From Pseudoalteromonas rubra (lineage in GTDB: Bacteria; Pseudomonadota; Gammaproteobacteria; Enterobacterales; Alteromonadaceae): 64,000 bases of DNA. Positions 18,849-28,663 of the stretch are shown here, one piece after another. Position numbers and translations under genes: made by a program. The stretch lies in contig NZ_JXYA01000026.1 in the NCBI RefSeq assembly GCF_000967655.1, forward strand, positions 1 to 64,000, in the 5' to 3' direction. The stretch's first letter is position 1; each line of letters opens with the position of its first letter. The notes under the pieces are model-generated. The model had not been told where the DNA came from. It worked only from the letters and a program-made list of their open reading frames with translations, and did no database searches.

Positions 18849-19328
18849 ATGACACAGCGAACTATGAAACACAATGAATGGGTAAAAATTGTTGAATCCA
18901 GACATCGTCAGAAAAAGCAAAATACGACAGTAAAAACCACATTACCAATCTGGTCTATGTTGTTAGGCGGCTTTATCATACTTTCAGCTGCGTGGACCTA
19001 CTTTGTTGATAGCTCATCTGAACAGGTGCAAATTGCAGCAATTGATTCGAGCGCCCAAAAACGCATTACGCGCTATTTTTCTAAGCAGTTCATGATGGGC
19101 AGCTGGAAATTCAACAACATTGATTTTAAAAATGGTGAGCTGAATGTGTTTATTCAGATCCCGACCAAACTGGCAATGTCTGATTATGAAGTGAAAGAAT
19201 ATATTCGTAACTCATTATGCCCGGCTGCTAGCAATCGTGTCTGGCAGGATGTGCAAAATAACGATATGTATATTTACTTGTATACAGACATGCCACGCAG
19301 AGGCAAGTACGCCCTGTGTAACAGCTGA
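18849..19328 (+). CDS. Hypothetical single-pass membrane protein
   Basis: A 159-residue protein starting at ATG 18849, 8 bases after a strong GGGAGGA; the longer reading from 18807 lacks such a site. The N-terminal 45 residues are basic and cytoplasmic (HRQKKQ). A membrane segment follows (LPIWSMLLGGFIILSAAWTYFV) and then about 90 residues outside, including two Cys residues (SLCPAAS and ALCNS) that could pair. No family is recognised. It is monocistronic, closed by a strong terminator. Confidence 0.75.
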   Translation: MTQRTMKHNEWVKIVESRHRQKKQNTTVKTTLPIWSMLLGGFIILSAAWTYFVDSSSEQVQIAAIDSSAQKRITRYFSKQFMMGSWKFNNIDFKNGELNVFIQIPTKLAMSDYEVKEYIRNSLCPAASNRVWQDVQNNDMYIYLYTDMPRRGKYALCNS

Positions 19329-19340
19329 TCATACGACAAT

Positions 19341-19368
19341 AAAAAGGGGCCTGATGGCCCCTTTTTTT
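19341..19368 (+). terminator. Terminator, bidirectional
   Basis: GGGGCC-TGAT-GGCCCC stem with an A tract on one side and T7 on the other, 12 bases after the preceding stop. Confidence 0.92.
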
Positions 19369-19534
19369 ATTGTCAGCCATTCGTTTACAACGCCTCGTCT
19401 AAATAATCATCAAGTTAGCTGCGCTTTATTAAAAATGATAATCGCTGCTTAGTAGTGTATTATCAATCTGCTTATCAGCTTCCTGCCTGTTTTACCAACT
19501 AAGGAAAATCAATAAAATAAATGAGTGACCAACA

Positions 19535-20065
19535 ATGAAAATAATAAAAATACTCCTGTCCATCACGTTTGCCGCTACCCTGGGTATCGTTTTCTTTCAT
19601 CAGACACTGATATCTTCTGTACTTTTGCCCCAATATATTAGCTGGGCTGAAGAAACTGATATGCAAGGTCGTCAGATTGGCAAGCCCCTGGATACAAAAC
19701 ACTTAGCGATTGCAAAAGAGATAGGTATACAATCACCGGAAAAAGTGAGAATAGTCTATGTCGATGAAGTCCCTTTTCCTCATGACAATTTTGCCTTGAA
19801 AACACTGGGCGAGGCACTTGGTTTTGTGGGAGAAGGCATTATCAATAACGCCCAGGTATTTGGCTATTCCATCTATGTTCGCCACGGGTTTGAACTCACT
19901 ACGCCTAAGCTGGCACATGAACTTGTTCACGTCCTGCAGATTGAGCGTTCTAGCCTGCAAGCCATGGTGACGCAGCACTTTTCTGATCTGGCCGAGTATG
20001 GCTATAACAACTCCCCACTGGAAGTTGAAGCCTTTAAAGCCAATGAAATGTACAAAGATCGTTAG
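19535..20065 (+). CDS. Predicted membrane-anchored zinc metallopeptidase-like protein
   Basis: A 176-residue protein with an N-terminal signal or anchor (IIKILLSITFAATLGIVFF). At residues about 125-140 it has PKLAHELVHVLQIER, a HELVH zinc-binding motif of the HExxH class, and NSPLEVEAFKANE further on, where a third ligand Glu is expected. Similar small proteins occur as domains in larger bacterial peptidase-like families, but the substrate is unknown. The catalytic His-Glu pair is intact, so activity is plausible. It is a stand-alone gene between the preceding terminator and convergent rmuC. A lone TTTTACCAACT at 19490-19500, lacking a GATC partner, lies 35 bases upstream. Confidence 0.75.
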   Translation: MKIIKILLSITFAATLGIVFFHQTLISSVLLPQYISWAEETDMQGRQIGKPLDTKHLAIAKEIGIQSPEKVRIVYVDEVPFPHDNFALKTLGEALGFVGEGIINNAQVFGYSIYVRHGFELTTPKLAHELVHVLQIERSSLQAMVTQHFSDLAEYGYNNSPLEVEAFKANEMYKDR

Positions 20066-20186
20066 GTTGCAAAGTAAAGAGTCGCAAACTCAACAATGAG
20101 TATTGCGACTCCAAAAGGTATTACCTGCTGCAGGAAACAACCACGAATATTCGTCCTGCAGAAATATTCGCGTTAGAGGTTGCCCC

Positions 20187-21650
20187 TTACTCTAATTCAA
20201 GTTTTGCCTTTTCGGTTAGTTCACTCGGTAACTCGCGAGTTACAGAAACGCCCAATTCTTTAAACTCCGAGGCTTGTTTAATTAAATTGCCTTTGCCACT
20301 GTAGAGCTGAGCCATTGCTTTATCGTACCCTTCCCGAGCCTTATCCAGTTGTTTTCCCACACCTTCCAAACTATGTAAAAATGCATTCAGCTTGCTGTAG
20401 AACTTCTCCGCTCGCAGCGCCAGCTCTTTGCTGTGTTTGCTTTGCTCTTCAAATCGCCACAACTGTTTCACGATATTCAGGCTGGTCAGCAGGGTAGTGG
20501 GCGTTGCAATTAAGACTTTGTTCTCAAGGGCGTACTGATATAAATCGGGTGCATATTTAATGGCTTCAACGAATGCAGATTCGACCGGAATAAACATGAT
20601 CACCACTTCGGGAGAATTTAATCCAGGCAAACGTTCATACGATTTGTCTCCCAGCTCTTTCACCCGGGCTTTAACGGCCTCGACATGCGCGACAATGGCT
20701 TGATTGGCCTCGCTATCCTGCTCGGCGTTTACATATCGGGTATAGGCGTTTAGTGAAGTTTTTGCGTCTACCACCAAATGGCGCTCCTGAGGCAGGTAAA
20801 CAATAACATCGGGGCGATATTTACCTTCGTCGGTCGAAAAACTCACCTCTCGCTGATAGTCATTACCGGGACGTAAGCCCGCGCTATCGAGCACATTTTC
20901 CAGCATCAGTTCACCCCAGTTGCCCTGGGTTTTCTTCTGGCCCTGCAACGCGTTTGTCAGCTTATGCGCCTGCTCGGTGATGGCCTGGTTATTGGCCTGC
21001 AAATGCAATAACTCGGTGCGCAGCGCTGCCCGTTGCTTTAACTCTTCACTGTGAATGGCTTCCATTTTATCCCGAAAACCCTTGAGCTCGCCCTGCACCG
21101 GTTGTAGCAGCTGAGAAATTTTATCCTGACTGTGACGGGCAAACTTTTCACTTTTATCCTCAAAGATTTGTGTCGCGAGGTTTTCAAACTCCTGCTTCAA
21201 AATAGATTTTGATTGCTCCAGCTGTGCCAGTTGCGCATCAAAAGATTGCTGCTTCTGCGTCAGCGTGGTTTTCACATCGGTTAGTTCCAGCTCCAGGCGA
21301 TGCGCATAAGCCTGTGTGTCCTGAGCCATGTCTTCCGCTTTTTGCCAGCGATCCTGCAACTCACTGGTTTGGCGTTGCTTTTCCGCAAGCCTGGCCTGCA
21401 GCTGTTGGCAATCGCCATGTAGCTGCCAGTGTTGGGCCTGGGCCTGTTTAAGCTCATCATCCCGCTGTGTCAGCTGGTTTTGCAGTTGCTCGTTTTGCAT
21501 CGTCAGTTGTGCCTGGGCAGTGTGGTTTTTTTGCCGAAACAGTAAATACAGCGGAGCAAAGATGCAGGAAGATAACACAGCACCGGCACTGAGCAGGGTC
21601 AAAATATGTGTGGGAGAAAGGGAGGCTAAACTGGACCAAAACATAGGCAT
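20187..21650 (-). CDS. rmuC: DNA recombination protein RmuC
   Basis: About 487 residues. It starts with one membrane segment (SPTHILTLLSAGAVLSSCIFAPLYLLF), followed by a long coiled coil (about residues 40-215) rich in Gln and Leu heptads. The RmuC nuclease-like domain has GNWGELMLENVLDSAGL, PDVIVYLPQERHLVVDAKTSLNAYTRY, SPEVVIMFIPVESAF and LIATPTTLLTSLN; the D...DAK core matches restriction-like nucleases. RmuC limits rearrangements between inverted repeats in E. coli. Two in-frame starts, 21650 and 21644, are close together; the AAGAGA spacing fits 21644 slightly better. Sequence and length match the family. Confidence 0.95.
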   Translation of the reverse strand: MPMFWSSLASLSPTHILTLLSAGAVLSSCIFAPLYLLFRQKNHTAQAQLTMQNEQLQNQLTQRDDELKQAQAQHWQLHGDCQQLQARLAEKQRQTSELQDRWQKAEDMAQDTQAYAHRLELELTDVKTTLTQKQQSFDAQLAQLEQSKSILKQEFENLATQIFEDKSEKFARHSQDKISQLLQPVQGELKGFRDKMEAIHSEELKQRAALRTELLHLQANNQAITEQAHKLTNALQGQKKTQGNWGELMLENVLDSAGLRPGNDYQREVSFSTDEGKYRPDVIVYLPQERHLVVDAKTSLNAYTRYVNAEQDSEANQAIVAHVEAVKARVKELGDKSYERLPGLNSPEVVIMFIPVESAFVEAIKYAPDLYQYALENKVLIATPTTLLTSLNIVKQLWRFEEQSKHSKELALRAEKFYSKLNAFLHSLEGVGKQLDKAREGYDKAMAQLYSGKGNLIKQASEFKELGVSVTRELPSELTEKAKLELE

Positions 21651-21763
21651 TCTCTTGCTGTTGCTATGTTTAGATAATATCAATTACATAGCCTAAATGC
21701 CTATTATATTGTGCTTTTCTTCGGGTTTATTGCGGTGATGTCGCGGCGCTAATGCGCCGTCTC

Positions 21764-22456
21764 TTATGCGTCGAGCTGTTGCTCGTTAAAACGATAGCCC
21801 GCACCGTAAACCGATTCTACAATTTTGGGCGAGCAATCGATTTGTTTAATTTTTTTACGGATGTTCTTAATGTGGCTGTCGATAACGCGGTCGGAAATAT
21901 CAAAGTTATCTGGCTGAATATGATCAAGGATCTGCTGGCGTGAAAAAACCCGGTTTGGCGCCTGGTACAACATGGCAAATACGTCGAACTCAACTTTGGT
22001 CAGAGACAGGGTCTGCCCCTTGATAGCCACAATCAGTTGCTCAACATCAACGACTATTGGAGCCTCCTGAGACGCGCTGGGCGCCGCCTGACAGCGACGT
22101 AAGATGGCTTTGATGCGCATCACCAGCTCAGCAGCACTGAATGGCTTACAGACGTAATCATCGGCTCCAAACTCTAGGCCTTTTAAGCGGTCGGCCTCTG
22201 AGACCTTTGCCGTCAGCATCACAATTGGCACCATAGAGAACTCTCGGATCTGGCGCATACACTCTACACCGTCCTGATTTGGCAGCATGATGTCCATCAA
22301 AATGGCCTCGGGTTTGTTTTCTCTGACCCAGTCGACCACCAAAGCACCATCCGCAATATGAGAAATATCGAATCCAGAAGCCTTGAAAAACAGCATTACC
22401 TGCTCTGCAATATCGTAATCATCCTCAACGATAAGAATATGGTGCTTAGATGTCAT
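21764..22456 (-). CDS. OmpR/PhoB-family response regulator
   Basis: A 230-residue two-component regulator. The receiver domain (1-120) has the acidic pair EDD at 11-13, the phospho-acceptor Asp55 in AILMDIMLPNQDG, the conserved Thr in MLTAKVSE and the Lys in DDYVCKPFSAAEL. The C-terminal winged helix (about 135-225) has LTKVEFDVFAML, RVFSRQQILDHI and the recognition region VIDSHIKNIRKKI. The start abuts the stop of the 88-residue gene upstream, with no bases between, so both are cotranscribed. No kinase is adjacent; the orphan TPR kinase at 16490 is the nearest. Confidence 0.94.
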   Translation of the reverse strand: MTSKHHILIVEDDYDIAEQVMLFFKASGFDISHIADGALVVDWVRENKPEAILMDIMLPNQDGVECMRQIREFSMVPIVMLTAKVSEADRLKGLEFGADDYVCKPFSAAELVMRIKAILRRCQAAPSASQEAPIVVDVEQLIVAIKGQTLSLTKVEFDVFAMLYQAPNRVFSRQQILDHIQPDNFDISDRVIDSHIKNIRKKIKQIDCSPKIVESVYGAGYRFNEQQLDA

Positions 22457-22723
22457 TTAGCCTCTCGATTTAGCCTTAAGTTGTGAAAGCTGCTTTTTAA
22501 CCTGACCTTTTAGTTTATCCGATAATGTTTCATCGAACAGCAGCATGGTCAGAATGCTTGCCAGATCTTCTGAACTGGCGACCTCGTTCAGTAGATCATA
22601 ATCACACTGTGACTGAGGTTCAATAAAGTTTAACTGTGAAATTGCATTTTCGTAGCACAACATAGCTCGCCCCTTGAGTCCATTGCTTCCTAATTCGCCA
22701 ATATAGCTATTAAAGTCGAACAT
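22457..22723 (-). CDS. Hypothetical 88-residue protein, operon partner of the response regulator
   Basis: A small, leaderless, mostly helical protein (MFDFNSYIGELGSNGLKG start, basic KKQLSQLKAKSRG end). Its stop is directly followed by the regulator start, so the two are translationally linked. No family is recognised. It could be an adaptor or modulator of the signalling pathway; this is inference from position only. The composition and codon use look like the neighbours. Confidence 0.7.
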   Translation of the reverse strand: MFDFNSYIGELGSNGLKGRAMLCYENAISQLNFIEPQSQCDYDLLNEVASSEDLASILTMLLFDETLSDKLKGQVKKQLSQLKAKSRG

Positions 22724-22754
22724 TGTGGATCAAATATGGAACAGCTTAAAAACG

Positions 22755-22787
22755 CACAAAAAAAAGCCGGTTCACTGGGAACCGGCT
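22755..22787 (-). terminator. Terminator for the SNF2 helicase gene
   Basis: A 9-bp perfect stem (AGCCGGTTC / GAACCGGCT) with the T tract on the minus strand (A run 22755-22765 on the plus strand). Confidence 0.9.
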
Positions 22788-22902
22788 CGATACAATACTT
22801 GTATTTAATAGGGGGAAATCAACAATATGCTTACTACAAACTGGGCGTTAACAACAAGCATAATGATAGACCCCCGGGTGTTGTGAAAAGTTCAGAAAAA
22901 AA

Positions 22903-25900
22903 TTAGTTTTTTATCATTTCGAGCATTTGTGCTTCATTGAACTGGGTTAAATTCACGCCCGCATCAGCGAACAGGGCGTCAACCAGCGCCTGTTTGTCTT
23001 TTTGCATCTGAAAGACTTTTTGCTCTATGGAGTTGGCAATGATCAGCTTATAGACAAATACAGGCTTGTCCTGGCCTATTCGATACGCTCTGTCGGTTGC
23101 CTGATTCTCAACCGCCGGATTCCACCAGGGATCAAAGTGGATCACGGTATCTGCCTGAGTCAGGTTTAGGCCGGTTCCACCCGCTTTTAGGCTGATCAGA
23201 AAAACATCCACTTCGCCTTCAGTAAACCGCGAAATCACTTTATCTCGCTGCCTGGTTTGCCCGGTCAGCATAGTGAATGGAATGTCTAAGCCATCACAGT
23301 GACTGGCTATCATATCCAGCACACTGGTGAACTGACTGAAAATAATCACCTTACGACCTTCTTTGAGGAAGTTAGGCAGGTGGCTTGAAAGCCAGTCAAA
23401 TTTGGCACTGTTAAATGCCTGTGTTTTGTCGACCAGGCTTGGGTGGCAACAGATCTGGCGCAGCTTTAACAGTGCATCAAGAAATGCCAGCTTGCTTCGC
23501 TCCACGCCTTGCTCTTTGAACAAATCAACCAGGTTAGATTCAATCTTGGCCTGCACCTGATGATACATATCTGCCTGAGCCCCACTGAATTCAAGCTTTT
23601 TCACCAACTCGGTTTTCGCCGGCAATTCCCGAACGACTTCGGACTTAGTACGACGCAGAATAAAAGGCGCAATCAAAGACTGGAGCTCTTTGGCGCGACG
23701 AGTATCGTTTTCTTTTTCAATGGGCTGCTGAAAGTAGTGTTTAAACTGCTGCTTGGTGCCAAGAACATCTGGCATCACAAAATCGAGCAGAGATTTAAGC
23801 TCTAAGAGGTTATTCTCAACAGGCGTGCCGCTGAGACACAGCTTAAACTCGGCGGATAGTTGTTTTACGCACTTGGAAATTTGCGCGGTTTCATTTTTGA
23901 TGTACTGCGCTTCATCGAGCACAATAGAGTCAAACTCAAGTTCTGAATAGTGCGCCAAATCGCGTTTCAGCAACGGATAAGTGGTAATAATAAAACGCGC
24001 ATTGGCAACCTGATTGAGCTGTTTATCACGCTGCGCACCATGCACAGTTAATAAAGGCAAATGCGGTGCAAAACGACGGAATTCGTTCTGCCAGTTACCA
24101 ACCAAACTGGTCGGGCACACTATCAAAGAAGGTTTTGTCACCAGGGTGTTATGCTGAGAGATAAAGTAAGCAATCACCTGCAGGGTTTTTCCCAGGCCCA
24201 TATCGTCGGCGAGGATCCCACCCAGCTGATGACGATTCAAAAACCTTAGCCAGTCAACGCCATGCACCTGATAATCACGCAGGGTAAAATGCTCACTCTC
24301 TCCCGATGTGACCGCAGTGCCAGTCGGCTCAGGTCTGCTCAGCTCATCCAGGTAGTCAAGCAGGCGAGCATCATCAGAGACGCTCTCAATCGCAGTCAGT
24401 TCAAACAACTTGCTGGCATAAGAAAGCGGGAACTTAAATTGCGAGCTGGAAAGATAATAGCTAAACCTGGCTTTCAGCTGCAACAGTTCATCATAAACGG
24501 CCTTAGGGATGGCATAAAACTGCTCTGCAATGTTGATGTACTGATAGACATTGGCCAATGAGTTAACCTCATGAGAAGGCACTTTATCCCAGTCCAGAGT
24601 GACCAGCTTGTCATCAAACATGACGCGGCCAATCACATGGTGTTTTTTATCTCGTTTCAGTACCAGCGTTACCTTAGGTGTTAACACCGGACGACCGCCT
24701 TGCAGCTCGTCGACTTGCCAGAGCTTGCTCTGTAAGTAAGGGCGGACTTCGCTGTTAAACCAGTGATAGGTAACATCATCGTCGTGGGGGAGTACAAAGT
24801 GATTTTGCTGCGCGGAGAATCCAAGTCCGTTAAGCATTTTTTCACAGCGGTTTAGTTGCTTCGCTTTTGAATATCGGCCTTCCTTATCGAGTAAGGACAA
24901 TGCCAGCTTCAGCGGCGAGCCGGGCTCAATACTCAGTTTAGCGACCAGTTTGTCCTTGTTAACCAGATGCTCATGCCCCTGAGGTGGCGGCACGATATTG
25001 TCGGCAAATACATCCTGAAAACGTTTGATCACGGCTTCGATCTTTGAGGCGTTGATCAAAGGCATGGTGTGTAAATGGGCAATTTCCTGCGCACTTAACT
25101 CAGATTCAATGCGACCCAGGATCATGTTCTCGGTATCAAGATACACCGGCGGATCTGTTTTGATCAGTTGCCATTGCTCTACGCCCGTTAAATGGCTGGT
25201 TAAGCGGTATTCGTCACGCTCTTTTTGCCAATTAAACTCAAGGTGTTGCTTGTGTCCAAAAGTAAGCGGCTTGCGACTGCTTTGGTAGAAGCAGCGTTTA
25301 CTCTGAACCAGTTGCTGCAATGCCGAAAATCCCCAGCTTCCGGAAAGCTCAAAGTGACCAGGCGTATTTTGCGAGCGGATCCAGGAGAACAGCCTGAAAT
25401 CGCTTTCCAGTATGTCCTTGGGCGGCACCTGACTATTTAGTTGATGCTCGGTCAGAGCGCGTCCAAGCGGATAGATACCATCGGGCTTTTGTGGGGTGGT
25501 TTTTGGGTTAACCAATAACTCGTTGCCGCGTAATTCGAGCACGAACAGCAGTACGTTAGTCACATCCAGGTCATTGGCTTGCTGTAACTGAGCAAGCTCA
25601 TTAAACCAATCGTTGACCAGATAAGACTCGCCAAACCCACCCGAGTGATCAATTTTGAGTTTCAGCAGTACCGCGGCAATATGGCGACACTTAGGGTTGT
25701 TTGAGCAGGTACACTGCGCCTCAACGGAAGGCGTGCCTTTGACTTGCTCAATTTTGATATGCTGAGTAAAGGTATTACCAAAATTGCCCATTACCTGGGC
25801 GTCAATTTTTGTAAAATCGTCGGAATGATCCAAAAAGCTGATCTGCTCGTCATGCAAATACTGTTTGGCCTTGCTTAACAAGGCAGCATTGAAATACTGT

Positions 25901-25998
25901 TTGAGGAACCGCTCTGACAATGGGAACTGAGTCGACTGTTCCTGCTTAATTTCCTCAAATAGTGCTAGAAGTTGCTCTTTAGATAACTGCGAAGACAT
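22903..25998 (-). CDS. SWIM-domain SNF2-family helicase
   Basis: A 1031-residue cytosolic ATPase. A SWIM zinc finger lies near residue 90-115 (CTCSNNPKCRHIAAVLL). The SNF2 motor starts near residue 570 with LRDYQVHGVDWLRFL, the Walker A-type DDMGLGKTLQVIAYF, the Walker B-type DEAQYIKN, and CLSGTPVENNLLELKSL. The second RecA lobe carries IFSQFTSVLDMIASH, LISLKAGGTGLNLTQAD and DRAYRIGQDKPVFVYKL. Such proteins translocate on duplex DNA and remodel protein-DNA complexes; the bacterial SWIM class has no settled role. It reads in the same direction as parAB but has its own terminator. Confidence 0.95.
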   Translation of the reverse strand: MSSQLSKEQLLALFEEIKQEQSTQFPLSERFLKQYFNAALLSKAKQYLHDEQISFLDHSDDFTKIDAQVMGNFGNTFTQHIKIEQVKGTPSVEAQCTCSNNPKCRHIAAVLLKLKIDHSGGFGESYLVNDWFNELAQLQQANDLDVTNVLLFVLELRGNELLVNPKTTPQKPDGIYPLGRALTEHQLNSQVPPKDILESDFRLFSWIRSQNTPGHFELSGSWGFSALQQLVQSKRCFYQSSRKPLTFGHKQHLEFNWQKERDEYRLTSHLTGVEQWQLIKTDPPVYLDTENMILGRIESELSAQEIAHLHTMPLINASKIEAVIKRFQDVFADNIVPPPQGHEHLVNKDKLVAKLSIEPGSPLKLALSLLDKEGRYSKAKQLNRCEKMLNGLGFSAQQNHFVLPHDDDVTYHWFNSEVRPYLQSKLWQVDELQGGRPVLTPKVTLVLKRDKKHHVIGRVMFDDKLVTLDWDKVPSHEVNSLANVYQYINIAEQFYAIPKAVYDELLQLKARFSYYLSSSQFKFPLSYASKLFELTAIESVSDDARLLDYLDELSRPEPTGTAVTSGESEHFTLRDYQVHGVDWLRFLNRHQLGGILADDMGLGKTLQVIAYFISQHNTLVTKPSLIVCPTSLVGNWQNEFRRFAPHLPLLTVHGAQRDKQLNQVANARFIITTYPLLKRDLAHYSELEFDSIVLDEAQYIKNETAQISKCVKQLSAEFKLCLSGTPVENNLLELKSLLDFVMPDVLGTKQQFKHYFQQPIEKENDTRRAKELQSLIAPFILRRTKSEVVRELPAKTELVKKLEFSGAQADMYHQVQAKIESNLVDLFKEQGVERSKLAFLDALLKLRQICCHPSLVDKTQAFNSAKFDWLSSHLPNFLKEGRKVIIFSQFTSVLDMIASHCDGLDIPFTMLTGQTRQRDKVISRFTEGEVDVFLISLKAGGTGLNLTQADTVIHFDPWWNPAVENQATDRAYRIGQDKPVFVYKLIIANSIEQKVFQMQKDKQALVDALFADAGVNLTQFNEAQMLEMIKN

Positions 25999-26121
25999 TC
26001 GTTTACAATAAAAAAGACGTAAAAGAGCAGTATATGAAATTACGTATTTGAGCTAAAGGGGCAAATGGCGATAAATCGGGAAAAAGTGACTGGTTGGATG
26101 ACAAGTGAGTCGATAAAGTAC

Positions 26122-26148
26122 GAAAAACGGCCGGGAAATCCGGCCGTT
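26122..26148 (-). terminator. Terminator for parAB
   Basis: ACGGCCGG-GAAAT-CCGGCCGT stem, 8 bp, with the T tract on the minus strand, directly after the parB stop. Confidence 0.9.
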
Positions 26149-26152
26149 ATGC

Positions 26153-27115
26153 TTAATTGAAACTTGCGAGTAATTTCTCTAATTGCTCAAGGCGTTTCTC
26201 AGTGATCACGCGATCATCAATTTTTACTGTGATGGCTCCGCTTTTAATGTTTTTTTGTACCTTCACATAGTCGTTTTCAAGTAATGCAACGTTTCTGGAC
26301 TCAGCCTTTGCGAATGTAGTCAGATAATTGGTCAACAACACGGCTCGCTTTTCATCGCTGACTGGTTCTGATGTTAGTTTATCAGCATTGTATTGTGCGA
26401 CTTTTTGTTTAAATGCTTCACTGTGTTCCTGAATGGCTGTGATGAGCTTTTTAGCTGCTTCCCGGCCCAGATGATTTGCGGTTGGATACAAACTCACCAC
26501 TTCAAGTGGAATGTGCTCATACGCTTTTAAAGAGTCTGCGATAGCGGTGTGTGATAAGCCTTCAATGGCTGCAATTTCACGATAAGAGCCTTTTTTACCT
26601 TGGCTGATAAGTGCTTGCTTAGTTTGTGAAAACGCTTTGCCTTGCTCCCACAAGCTCGGTGCAATGTATTGATCTGACGATACAGAGAGTACTTTAGCAT
26701 CTTCGTCCGTAAAATCTGCAGAGGTTAAAATCACATAATCAGCGTGTGCGAGCAAACAGGCTTTTCTGCGTCTGGAGCCTGACAGTACCTCGTGTACTGC
26801 GCCTTTATCCCAACACAACGCTGGGTGAAGGTTGCGTTTGTCCACTTCAATAGCTGGAAGAATATCAGCAACTGAGCGCTCATTGAGTAATGTTTGATCG
26901 CGTCTGTTGTCACCATAGACCTTTGTGACTTGCGAAATTTCATTATGCTTGATCACCTTACAGATCAAGGTGATCATTCTGTTTGGATCGCTTGGTGCAG
27001 GCATGGTCACCACATCACCAACTTTAGCCTGATCTAAAAGATCATCCAGACTGCTTCCTTCAACGGGAGTTGCAAATGGATCTATGCGTGTGTCGTTTTT
27101 ACGTTTTCTAGCCAT
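26153..27115 (-). CDS. parB: Partition protein ParB (plasmid P1/F type)
   Basis: A 320-residue centromere-binding protein. The N-terminal 30 residues are basic and variable. The ParB/Spo0J-like core runs about 55-220, with ALCWDKGAVHEVLSGSRRRKACLLA and the helix-turn-helix region YREIAAIEGLSHTAIADSLKAYEHIPLEVVSLYP. The C-terminal part (about 270-318) looks like a dimerisation domain ending ITEKRLEQLEKLLASF. It lies 16 bases after parA in the same operon. Order parA-parB next to the initiator gene is the standard arrangement of low-copy plasmids and chromids. A parS site could not be recognised by eye. Confidence 0.93.
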   Translation of the reverse strand: MARKRKNDTRIDPFATPVEGSSLDDLLDQAKVGDVVTMPAPSDPNRMITLICKVIKHNEISQVTKVYGDNRRDQTLLNERSVADILPAIEVDKRNLHPALCWDKGAVHEVLSGSRRRKACLLAHADYVILTSADFTDEDAKVLSVSSDQYIAPSLWEQGKAFSQTKQALISQGKKGSYREIAAIEGLSHTAIADSLKAYEHIPLEVVSLYPTANHLGREAAKKLITAIQEHSEAFKQKVAQYNADKLTSEPVSDEKRAVLLTNYLTTFAKAESRNVALLENDYVKVQKNIKSGAITVKIDDRVITEKRLEQLEKLLASFN

Positions 27116-27131
27116 GAAATTCTTTACCTGC

Positions 27132-28364
27132 TTACTGATCGAGTGATGACTGCGTTGAAGGCCAATTTGAACGGATCAACATTTCGAGCTCATCGACAAC
27201 ATCTTTAATGTTTTCCTGCGACTTAATGAGAGACTCTCGACTGGCGAGTGAATCCGATGTCTTCTGATCGAAAATCGTATTGAATGATGATGAACTTGCC
27301 GTAATTGCGGAGCTATGGTTAATCGGGTAACTCATAACCTGACGACCAAAAGCACTGCGAACATCTTTAACTATATCGCGCTGTGAATGGTTGCCTTTGA
27401 CGTAATTGGTCACCAGGAACTGCATGAAATCCCAGCCTTCATGGCCAAGCGCAGCGACTGTATGATAGATCTCACCCAAGCGTTTGAGATACTTGTTATT
27501 TGCGTCAAAGTCTACCGCTTCCGGATGGACTGGGATCAACATAGCCGTAGACGCCATCAGTGCGTTGTAGAACATAAAATTAAGCGAAGGCGCGGTATCT
27601 ATCAGGATAATGTCGAACTGCTCTGAAACTGGGTCTATGACCTTCTCTTTCAGCTTATGATAGTGCCGTGTTTGCGCATAGCTTGATGACTCTTTTAATT
27701 CAGTTGCTGTTTCGTGCTCAAAATAGAAATCATCCATACCCGAGGGCAATACCCGGATATTAGGAATATGTGTTTCTCTGAAGGCATCTGATACGAGTTG
27801 CTCCCATGTTTCACCTTCATCAAGTTCAATACAATCACGCATTAGATCGCCAACCGTGATCGGCTCAGGATCTTGTGAAGGAAAGAAGCTTGATGATGAT
27901 CCTTGTGGATCCAAATCAATGATCCCAATTCGATATCTTTTAATATTTGTTGTAGCCAGCGCTGCAGCAATGTTTACCAGACTGGTCGTTTTACCACATC
28001 CACCTTTGAGGCTGTTGATCACGATAACCTGAAGTTTATCAGATGGCTTTCTGTGATCTGCATTGATCCCTAAAATTTCAGCCATAGAGAAGATATTGGC
28101 CAAAGTATAGGCATAATGACCGTTAGCACCTTTTTGGATAGCTAAATGATCAAAGTCACCTTGATCATGTCGTCGTTTAAGGGTTCTATTATTTACACCC
28201 AATAAGTCTGCTGCTGCTTTTTGCGTATAAGTGCGAAGTTCTTTATCCTCACTTTTCAGGTGTGCGCGATAATGCTGAATTCGGCCTTCAAGTGATTTTT
28301 CTGCTACCTCAGCTGTTGCTTTAAGCAGCCGGTAGGTTGAGAGCGCATTGCTATTGATAGACAT
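27132..28364 (-). CDS. parA: Partition ATPase ParA (type Ia, with N-terminal HTH)
   Basis: A 410-residue Walker-type ATPase that segregates the replicon with ParB. The first 110 residues form a DNA-binding region (TQKAAADLLGVNNRTLKRRH helix-turn-helix), typical of the large ParA class that also represses its own promoter. The ATPase domain has the deviant Walker A KGGCGKTTSLVNIAAALA, GIIDLDPQGSSSSF and DIILIDTAPSLNFMFYNAL. A good AAGGAAA ribosome site precedes the start. Its promoter lies in the origin region, where the arms ATAAGTTTA (28473-28481) and TAAACTTAT (28518-28526) form an inverted repeat that could be the ParA operator. Confidence 0.95.
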   Translation of the reverse strand: MSINSNALSTYRLLKATAEVAEKSLEGRIQHYRAHLKSEDKELRTYTQKAAADLLGVNNRTLKRRHDQGDFDHLAIQKGANGHYAYTLANIFSMAEILGINADHRKPSDKLQVIVINSLKGGCGKTTSLVNIAAALATTNIKRYRIGIIDLDPQGSSSSFFPSQDPEPITVGDLMRDCIELDEGETWEQLVSDAFRETHIPNIRVLPSGMDDFYFEHETATELKESSSYAQTRHYHKLKEKVIDPVSEQFDIILIDTAPSLNFMFYNALMASTAMLIPVHPEAVDFDANNKYLKRLGEIYHTVAALGHEGWDFMQFLVTNYVKGNHSQRDIVKDVRSAFGRQVMSYPINHSSAITASSSSFNTIFDQKTSDSLASRESLIKSQENIKDVVDELEMLIRSNWPSTQSSLDQ

Positions 28365-28663
28365 ACGTTATTTCCTTCAAATGATGCCTATTATTATAAT
28401 GTCCATTACTTTGGCAGTAAACATAAAAAAACAAAGACATCATACATTGCACTTTGCCTAAGGTATAAATAAATAAGTTTAGAAATGGTTAGATCTATAG
28501 GTATTAAAGGCTAAGGGTAAACTTATTATGCCTAAGCTAATGTTTTAATTGAATATTGCTAAATATTTTGGATCAATAAAATACTTGGTTTAGATCAGAT
28601 CCTTCTGTACTCGCGGATCGGGTTTTTACCTACGCCATCTTCAGAACTTTTATTAGCCACAGT

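Noticed and set aside
19490-19500. TTTTACCAACT as an eighth iteron copy
   Set aside because: It lacks GATC or the degraded AACC form 4 bases upstream and stands alone.
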